From Ewingella sp. CoE-038-23 (lineage in GTDB: Bacteria > Pseudomonadota > Gammaproteobacteria > Enterobacterales > Enterobacteriaceae), in the NCBI RefSeq assembly GCF_040419245.1, contig NZ_JAZHOH010000001.1:4154001-4218000 (forward strand): a stretch of DNA of 64,000 nucleotides. Reading direction: 5' to 3'. Below, piece by piece: positions 56,284 to 64,000 of this stretch. Position 1 is the stretch's first letter. Each line of letters starts with the position of its first letter. The notes under the pieces are model-generated. The model was not told where the DNA came from and searched no databases. It worked only from the letters and a program-made list of their open reading frames with translations. A program made the position numbers and the translations under genes.

Positions 56284-57903
56284 ATGCCGACCCACCATCT
56301 CAGCAAAGAAAAACTGGCCACCTACGGTATCAAGGATACCCGCGAAATTGTTTATAACCCGGATTACGACCTGCTCTTCAAAGAAGAGACAGCACCCGGT
56401 CTGCAAGGTTTTGAGCGTGGTCAAGTCACTGAGCTGGGCGCGGTGAATGTTGATACCGGAATCTTTACCGGTCGTTCGCCAAAAGATAAGTACATTGTGC
56501 GCGATGACACCACTCGAGACACCGTCTGGTGGGCCGATCAGGGCAAAGGGAAGAATGACAATAAGCCGCTCAGCCAGGAAGTGTGGAGCGAGCTGAAAGC
56601 GCTGGTGACTCAGCAACTCTCTTCTAAACGCCTGTTCATCATCGACGCCTTCTGCGGCGCGAACGCTGATTCACGTCTGAAAGTCCGCTTTATTACCGAA
56701 GTGGCTTGGCAGGCGCATTTCGTGAAAAACATGTTCATCCGCCCAACGGACGCCGAGCTGGAAAACTTCGAGCCGGATTTCATCGTGATGAACGGCGCGA
56801 AATGCACCAATCCGAACTGGCAGCAGCAAGGTCTGAACTCTGAGAACTTTGTGGCGTTCAACCTGACCGAGCGCATTCAGCTGATTGGCGGCTCATGGTA
56901 CGGCGGCGAGATGAAAAAAGGCATGTTCTCGGTGATGAACTACCTGCTGCCGCTGCAAGGTATTGCCTCCATGCACTGTTCCGCCAACGTCGGCGAAAAA
57001 GGCGACGTGGCGGTATTCTTCGGCCTGTCCGGCACCGGCAAAACCACTCTCTCCACCGACCCGAAACGCCAGCTGATTGGCGACGACGAGCACGGCTGGG
57101 ATGACGACGGCGTGTTCAACTTTGAAGGTGGCTGCTACGCCAAAACCATCAAGCTGAGTAAAGAAGCCGAGCCAGACATTTATGGCGCCATCACCCGCGA
57201 CGCGCTGTTGGAAAACGTGGTGGTAGATGCCGCCGGTAAAATCGACTTCGACGATAACTCGAAAACCGAGAACACCCGCGTTTCCTACCCGATTTACCAT
57301 ATCCAAAACATCGTCAAGCCAGTGTCGAAAGCGGGCCACGCGACCAAGGTGATTTTCCTGACCGCAGACGCGTTCGGCGTTCTGCCGCCGGTATCACGCC
57401 TGACTGCCGATCAGACCCAATATCACTTCCTCTCTGGCTTCACCGCCAAGCTGGCAGGGACCGAGCGCGGCGTCACCGAGCCCACCCCAACCTTCTCCGC
57501 CTGTTTCGGCGCAGCCTTCTTGATGCTGCACCCGACACAGTACGCCGAAGTGCTGGTAAAACGTATGGAAGCTGCCGGAGCTCAAGCCTATCTGGTGAAC
57601 ACCGGCTGGAACGGCACGGGCAAACGCATTTCTATCCAGAACACCCGCGCCATCATCGACGCCATCCTGAATGGCACCATCGATGACGCCGAAACCTTCA
57701 CTCTGCCAGTCTTCAACCTCGCCGTGCCAACCGCACTGCCGGGCGTAGACACCCACATCCTCGACCCGCGCAACACCTACGGTTCCGCCGAGCAGTGGCA
57801 AGAGAAGGCGCACGACCTCGCACAGCAGTTTGTGACTAACTTTGATAAGTACACGGATACCGAGGCGGGAGCGCGGTTGGTCGCGGCGGGGCCAAAGCTT
57901 TAA
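56284..57903 (+). CDS. pckA: Phosphoenolpyruvate carboxykinase (ATP)
   Basis: A 539-residue enzyme (E. coli 540). The P-loop is [11 protein letters not shown], with substrate and metal residues in [33 protein letters not shown] and [11 protein letters not shown]. It converts oxaloacetate to phosphoenolpyruvate in gluconeogenesis. The ATG at 56284 is preceded by TAGGAGCAGGGAC. Its stop codon is followed at once by the second inverted pair of structured repeats. Confidence 0.97.
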   Translation: MPTHHLSKEKLATYGIKDTREIVYNPDYDLLFKEETAPGLQGFERGQVTELGAVNVDTGIFTGRSPKDKYIVRDDTTRDTVWWADQGKGKNDNKPLSQEVWSELKALVTQQLSSKRLFIIDAFCGANADSRLKVRFITEVAWQAHFVKNMFIRPTDAELENFEPDFIVMNGAKCTNPNWQQQGLNSENFVAFNLTERIQLIGGSWYGGEMKKGMFSVMNYLLPLQGIASMHCSANVGEKGDVAVFFGLSGTGKTTLSTDPKRQLIGDDEHGWDDDGVFNFEGGCYAKTIKLSKEAEPDIYGAITRDALLENVVVDAAGKIDFDDNSKTENTRVSYPIYHIQNIVKPVSKAGHATKVIFLTADAFGVLPPVSRLTADQTQYHFLSGFTAKLAGTERGVTEPTPTFSACFGAAFLMLHPTQYAEVLVKRMEAAGAQAYLVNTGWNGTGKRISIQNTRAIIDAILNGTIDDAETFTLPVFNLAVPTALPGVDTHILDPRNTYGSAEQWQEKAHDLAQQFVTNFDKYTDTEAGARLVAAGPKL

Positions 57904-57916
57904 AAAGCTTTTGCAA

Positions 57917-58204
57917 ATTTTGAAGGTCAAGGTCGTGGGCACCGGCCCACACCGGCCTTAAGGTCAAGGTCGTGCGCTGCCGCCACACCGGCCTTAAGGT
58001 CAAGGTCGTGCGCTGCCGCCACACCGGCCTCAAGGGGCGCCTATCGCCGCGCCCCTTGAGAATCCCCGGCTCTTTTACTGCGCGCTTCGCTTGTTGGAGG
58101 GACATGTTTCAGTCACTTCAGTTCACACCGCAAAATGTCGCCGCTTAGGCGGTGCCTTCGCTTCAGGCTTCGAGCCTTTAGTCTCGAACCGTTCGCTCAG
58201 CGCC
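57917..58204 (-). repeat. Structured intergenic repeat, copy C
   Basis: Third copy, read on the minus strand. It contains CGCTGAGCGAACGGTTCGAGA, ACCGCCTAAGCGGCGAC, AAACATGTCC and the distal hairpin (58030-58059, 11-bp stem TCAAGGGGCGC). The tail is present in three tandem units. The head and central CCAACCCTGCGCAGCC block are diverged relative to A, B and D. It starts 14 bp after the pckA stop codon. Confidence 0.78.
57923..58031. repeat. Tandem triplication of the repeat tail
   Basis: Three direct units beginning AAGGTCAAGGTCGTG start at 57923, 57960 and 57996 (lengths 37, 36 and 36 bp); the second and third are identical. Each unit carries a small internal palindrome such as GTGGGC/GCCCAC. 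In frame on the minus strand it reads as repeats of RPVWRQRTTLTL, which I regard as incidental. Confidence 0.92.
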
Positions 58205-58283
58205 ATTTTTGAGCGCGGTTTTGAGGCTTTTCAATCGTCCCTTTTCAGTAGGTTTAGGTTTGTTTTGCGAATTGAATGAAAAG

Positions 58284-58561
58284 GTTCGGTGTAAATGCCA
58301 GTAGGTCGCGTTCAGAAGTGACGCCGAGCAAGAGGTGGAAAACCGCGTGTCTTTTTACGCGGGTTGGAATCCCGCAGTGAGGGGACCGCCTAAGCGGCGG
58401 CACTTCGCGACGATCGCTGCGGCCGCTGAAACACGGCCATTCCGACCTTGCGCAGCCTCGATCTTACAGCAATAAAAAACGCAGGGTTCCAAGGGAGGCG
58501 CGTTTACGCCTCCCTTGGTCGGTGTGGGCCGATGCCCACGGTTTTGAATTTGAACTTAAGG
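58284..58561 (+). repeat. Structured intergenic repeat, copy D
   Basis: Fourth copy, plus strand, inverted relative to copy C. The stretch 58302-58400 is nearly identical to copy B (GTAGGTCGCGTTCAGAAGTG, GACGCCGAGCAAGAGGTGGA, GGACCGCCTAAGCGGCGG). The distal hairpin is at 58489-58518 (12-bp stem CCAAGGGAGGCG), followed by the single GTGGGCCGATGCCCAC tail hairpin. It ends about 31 bp before the envZ stop codon. Confidence 0.85.
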
Positions 58562-58592
58562 CTGGGTTCACAGGAGACACATGCCCCTTACA

Positions 58593-60670
<2,078 letters not shown>

Positions 60671-60954
60671 TTTTATTACTCCCAAAGGCATGAATACCCG
60701 AAGTCTGTATTGTTAGAAATTCGTGCTAAAACAGACAGCTATTAATGGTATATATTCTAGTCGAAATTGTTACAAAGATTATGCTTTTCCTAATTTATCA
60801 ACAATTTTCAGCGGCTACTCACGCCCCCGGTAACATAAATCAGCATGATTGCCACTTTACCTCTTTCCGGCTAATTTGCTCTAGCAATCTTGAGCCTGCA
60901 ACCCGGCTATGAAAATATCCCCCTTTGGCGCACAGACTCACTCGTGAACAGAAT
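60671..60954. promoter_or_regulatory. ompR-greB divergent regulatory region
   Basis: A 284-bp non-coding interval between ompR and greB expected to hold promoters of both. In E. coli the ompB promoter region is controlled by IHF and CRP; no unambiguous site for either was found here by eye. Confidence 0.45.
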
Positions 60955-61443
60955 ATGAAAACCAAACTGATTACCCGCGAAGGTTATAACAAACTTAAGC
61001 AAGAGCTGGACTTCCTCTGGCGCGAAGAGCGGCCCGAAGTGACCAAGAAAGTCACCTGGGCTGCCAGCCTTGGCGACCGCAGTGAAAACGCCGATTACCA
61101 ATATAATAAGAAGCGCCTGCGCGAGATTGACCGCCGGGTGCGCTATCTGACCAAGTGCCTTGAGCAACTGCGCATTGTCGATTACTCGCCGCAGCAAAAA
61201 GGCAAAGTGTTCTTTGGGGCCTGGGTTGATATCGAAAATGACGACGGCGACACCAAGCGTTTTCGCATCGTCGGCTATGACGAAATTTTTGGCCGCAAAG
61301 ATTACATTTCTATCGACTCGCCGATGGCCCGCGCCCTGCTGAAGAAAGAGGTGGGCGACAGCGCCGTGGTGCAAACCCCGGTGGGCGAAGCCATGTGGTA
61401 TGTGAATGAAATCAACTATGATGAACAAGCGCCGAGTTCGTAA
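60955..61443 (+). CDS. greB: Transcript cleavage factor GreB
   Basis: A 162-residue GreA/GreB factor (E. coli GreB 158). The coiled-coil tip with two acidic residues appears in LGDRSENADYQYNKKRLREIDRR, and the C-terminal domain has VGYDEIFGRKDYISIDSPMARALLKK. The basic patch pattern and YLTKCLEQL favour GreB over GreA. It enters the RNA polymerase secondary channel to promote cleavage of backtracked RNA. ATG 60955 is taken by homology; a TTG at 60925 is also in frame. Confidence 0.95.
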   Translation: MKTKLITREGYNKLKQELDFLWREERPEVTKKVTWAASLGDRSENADYQYNKKRLREIDRRVRYLTKCLEQLRIVDYSPQQKGKVFFGAWVDIENDDGDTKRFRIVGYDEIFGRKDYISIDSPMARALLKKEVGDSAVVQTPVGEAMWYVNEINYDEQAPSS

Positions 61444-61556
61444 ACCTTCCATGACTCTCAAAACGCCGGTGAGAAGGGCCAGATAACTGGCATTTTTCAC
61501 CCCCAAAACGTATAACTGTCCCCCAGTTTTTATGTCACTCAACGAATGAAAAGCCT

Positions 61557-63902
61557 ATGAATGATCAACTGAGCCGCATTATCGCAACTGAATTGCAGGT
61601 TCGCCCGGAGCAGGTTGCTTCCGTGGTGCGTCTGCTGGATGAAGGTAATACCGTGCCATTTATTGCGCGGTATCGTAAGGAAGTCACCGGTGGGTTGGAT
61701 GATACCCAACTGCGTCAGTTGGACAGCCGTCTGGGCTATCTGCGTGAACTTGAAGATCGCCGCCAAACCATTCTCAAATCCATTGAGGAGCAGGGCAAAC
61801 TGAGCGATGACCTCGCCAAAGCGATTAACACCACGCTGAGTAAAACCGAGCTGGAAGATTTATACCTGCCGTATAAACCTAAGCGCCGGACTCGCGGGCA
61901 AATCGCCATTGAAGCTGGCCTCGAGCCGCTGGCCGACCTGCTGTGGAATGAGCCGCAAAACGAGCCGGACGCCACCGCAGCCAAATTCGTTGATGCAGAA
62001 AAAGGCGTCGCCGACACCAAAGCCGCCCTTGACGGTGCGCGCTACATCTTAATGGAGCGTTTCGCCGAAGATGCCAGCTTGTTGGCCAAAGTTCGCGACT
62101 ACCTGTGGAAGAATGCCCACTTAGTCTCTCGCGTGGTCGATGGCAAAGAGCAGGAAGGCGCGAAATTTAGCGACTACTTCGACCATCACGAACCGATTTC
62201 CAAAGTCCCTTCTCACCGCGCGCTGGCGATGTTCCGTGGTCGCAACGAAGGCGTGCTGCAACTGGCGCTGAACGCCGATCCGCAGCATGACGAAGCGCCA
62301 AAAGAGAGCTATGCCGAGCAGCTGATCATTGAGCACCTCGGGCTGCGCCTGAACAATGCGCCAGCCGACGTTTGGCGTCGCGCGGTGGTCAACTGGACAT
62401 GGCGCATCAAAGTGCTGTTGCACCTTGAAACCGAGCTGATGAGCACGGTGCGCGAGCGCGCCGAAGACGAAGCGATTAACGTCTTCGCCCGCAACATGCA
62501 CGACCTGCTGATGGCCGCTCCGGCCGGAATGCGCGCCACCATGGGCCTCGACCCCGGCCTGCGCACCGGCGTGAAAGTGGCGGTAGTCGACAACACCGGC
62601 AAGCTGGTCGGCATTGACACCGTTTACCCACACACCGGTCAGGCGGCGAAAGCGGCCCAGCAGGTTGCGGCGCTGTGCATCAAACACAATGTTGAACTGG
62701 TGGCTATCGGCAACGGCACGGCTTCTCGCGAAACCGAGCGTTTCTTCCTCGACCTGCAAAAACAGTTCCCGGAAGTGAAAGCGCAGAAAGTGATTGTCAG
62801 CGAGGCGGGCGCGTCGGTCTATTCAGCCTCTGAGCTGGCGGCGCAGGAGTTCCCCGACCTCGACGTGTCTATTCGTGGCGCGGTTTCTATTGCCCGCCGC
62901 CTGCAAGACCCGCTGGCCGAGCTGGTGAAAATTGATCCGAAATCCATTGGTGTCGGCCAGTACCAGCATGACGTCAGCCAGACCCAATTGGCGAAGAAAC
63001 TCGATGCCGTGGTGGAAGACTGCGTGAACGCCGTGGGCGTTGACCTCAATACCGCATCGGTGCCGTTGTTGACTCGCGTCGCGGGCCTGACGCGCATGAT
63101 GGCGCAGAATATTGTTAGCTGGCGCGACGAAAACGGCCAGTTCCGCAACCGTGAGCAGCTGTTGAAAGTGAGCCGCCTAGGGCCAAAAGCCTTTGAACAG
63201 TGCGCGGGCTTCCTGCGTATCAACCACGGCGATAACCCTCTGGATGCCTCAACCGTTCACCCGGAAACTTACCCGGTGGTGCAGCGCATTTTGGCGGCCA
63301 CCAATCTGGCGCTGAAAGAGCTGATGGGCGACTCCAACGCCCTGCGCGGCCTGAAAGCCAGCGAGTTCACCGACGAGCAGTTCGGCGTGCCGACGGTGAC
63401 CGACATCATCAAAGAGCTGGAAAAGCCGGGGCACGATCCGCGCCCTGAGTTCAAAACCGCGACCTTTGCTGACGGCGTTGAAACCATGAATGACCTGCTG
63501 CCGGGCATGGTGCTGGAAGGTTCGGTGACTAACGTGACCAACTTCGGCGCCTTCGTGGATATCGGCGTACATCAGGACGGTCTGGTGCACATCTCTTCGC
63601 TGGCGAATAAGTTTGTCGATGACCCACACACCGTGGTCAAAGCGGGCGATATCGTTAAAGTGAAAGTGATGGAAGTGGACTTGCAGCGTAAGCGTATCGC
63701 CCTGACCATGCGTCTTGACGAGCAGCCGGGCGAAACCTCGGCTCGTCGCGGTGGCGGTTCGGCGGCACCTGCAGGTGGCAACGGCCGTGACGCGCAAAAG
63801 CGCGGTGCGCCGAACAAACCGGCCGGACGCGCGGCGTCTACGCCTGCGGGCAACAGCGCGATGGGCGACGCCCTCGCCGCCGCCTTTGGTAAAAAGCACT
63901 AA
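61557..63902 (+). CDS. tex: RNA-binding transcription accessory protein Tex (YhgF)
   Basis: A 781-residue Tex protein (E. coli YhgF 773). An N-terminal helix-rich region, a YqgF/RNase H-like domain ([21 protein letters not shown] in parts, around 325-345), helix-hairpin-helix motifs ([36 protein letters not shown]) and a C-terminal S1 RNA-binding domain ([21 protein letters not shown]) are visible, ending with a Gly/Ala/Arg-rich tail. It follows greB as in E. coli. An intrinsic terminator follows. Confidence 0.96.
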   Translation: MNDQLSRIIATELQVRPEQVASVVRLLDEGNTVPFIARYRKEVTGGLDDTQLRQLDSRLGYLRELEDRRQTILKSIEEQGKLSDDLAKAINTTLSKTELEDLYLPYKPKRRTRGQIAIEAGLEPLADLLWNEPQNEPDATAAKFVDAEKGVADTKAALDGARYILMERFAEDASLLAKVRDYLWKNAHLVSRVVDGKEQEGAKFSDYFDHHEPISKVPSHRALAMFRGRNEGVLQLALNADPQHDEAPKESYAEQLIIEHLGLRLNNAPADVWRRAVVNWTWRIKVLLHLETELMSTVRERAEDEAINVFARNMHDLLMAAPAGMRATMGLDPGLRTGVKVAVVDNTGKLVGIDTVYPHTGQAAKAAQQVAALCIKHNVELVAIGNGTASRETERFFLDLQKQFPEVKAQKVIVSEAGASVYSASELAAQEFPDLDVSIRGAVSIARRLQDPLAELVKIDPKSIGVGQYQHDVSQTQLAKKLDAVVEDCVNAVGVDLNTASVPLLTRVAGLTRMMAQNIVSWRDENGQFRNREQLLKVSRLGPKAFEQCAGFLRINHGDNPLDASTVHPETYPVVQRILAATNLALKELMGDSNALRGLKASEFTDEQFGVPTVTDIIKELEKPGHDPRPEFKTATFADGVETMNDLLPGMVLEGSVTNVTNFGAFVDIGVHQDGLVHISSLANKFVDDPHTVVKAGDIVKVKVMEVDLQRKRIALTMRLDEQPGETSARRGGGSAAPAGGNGRDAQKRGAPNKPAGRAASTPAGNSAMGDALAAAFGKKH

Positions 63903-63927
63903 AAGCGCCAATTTCTGCTCTTACTCA

Positions 63928-63956
63928 AAGCCGCTGAATTTCAGCGGCTTTTTTAT
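63928..63956 (+). terminator. tex intrinsic terminator
   Basis: AAGCCGCTGA and TCAGCGGCTT form a perfect 10-bp stem with a three-base loop followed by TTTTATTATT, 26 bp after the tex stop. Beyond it the window ends without another gene start. Confidence 0.92.
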
Positions 63957-64000
63957 TATTCCCGCCAATACCCCTACTTCTTGAATGATTACTAATCACG

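Noticed and set aside
57836..58105. Minus-strand frame with repeated RPVWRQRTTLTL
   Set aside because: The peptide repeat is the translation of the 36-bp tail triplication and the frame overlaps the pckA end.

Overview
This window is chromosomal DNA from an enterobacterium (order Enterobacterales). Gene order follows the E. coli yheT-to-tex segment almost throughout: yheT-yheU, prkB, yhfA-crp-yhfK, argD-pabA, fic-yhfG, ppiA, nirBD-cysG, trpS-gph-rpe-dam-damX-aroB-aroK, hofQ...M, mrcA, nudE, igaA, yrfG-hslR-hslO, pckA, envZ-ompR, greB, tex. Protein divergence and accessory content suggest the Yersiniaceae/Hafniaceae side of the order (Rahnella, Ewingella, Rouxiella or Serratia-like). That placement is inference and was not tested.

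The conserved backbone is broken by four accessory blocks. (1) 0.5-9.7 kb, between yheU and prkB: a seven-gene operon on the minus strand encodes a BMP-type nucleoside/heterocycle ABC importer, a cupin, an isochorismatase-fold hydrolase and a TRZ/ATZ-like amidohydrolase. It is flanked by a divergent LysR regulator and a creatininase-family hydrolase, and looks like an uptake-and-hydrolysis pathway for an N-heterocycle. (2) 10.85-14.36 kb: an M20 amidohydrolase, an MFS carrier and a divergent LysR regulator. (3) 20.7-25.5 kb, between pabA and fic: an AT-rich bacteriocin (class II microcin) cluster. It has two tandem paralogous precursor peptides with double-glycine-type leaders (MKELSV.EMNAVSGAG), an HlyD/CvaA-like adaptor and a C39-peptidase ABC exporter. 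A possible relic small ORF, interrupted by TGA, carries the same ribosome-binding module. No immunity gene is evident. (4) 28.7-33.6 kb, where E. coli has tsgA: an orphan PTS IIB, a GH4 6-phospho-glycosidase and a LacI regulator behind a strong promoter with a perfect 18-bp operator, then codA and nudI.

The most unusual non-coding feature is a family of structured intergenic repeats of about 280 bp. Four copies occur as two inverted pairs. Each pair fills the gap between the stop codons of a convergent gene pair (yhfK/argD at 17.94-18.58 kb and pckA/envZ at 57.90-58.59 kb). The copies share conserved blocks and a hairpin whose stem sequence differs in every copy while pairing is kept. One copy has a triplicated 36-37 bp tail.

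Other departures from the E. coli pattern: an apparent in-frame fusion of shortened hofN, hofO and hofP; no nirC between nirD and cysG; and a Fic protein with an intact catalytic motif next to a YhfG antitoxin whose usual inhibitory glutamate is aspartate. Regulatory sites readable by eye are tandem ARG boxes before argD, and FNR and NarL/NarP sites before nirB in the spacing I recall from E. coli. Several intrinsic terminators are also clear. No tRNA, rRNA, CRISPR array or insertion sequence was seen.
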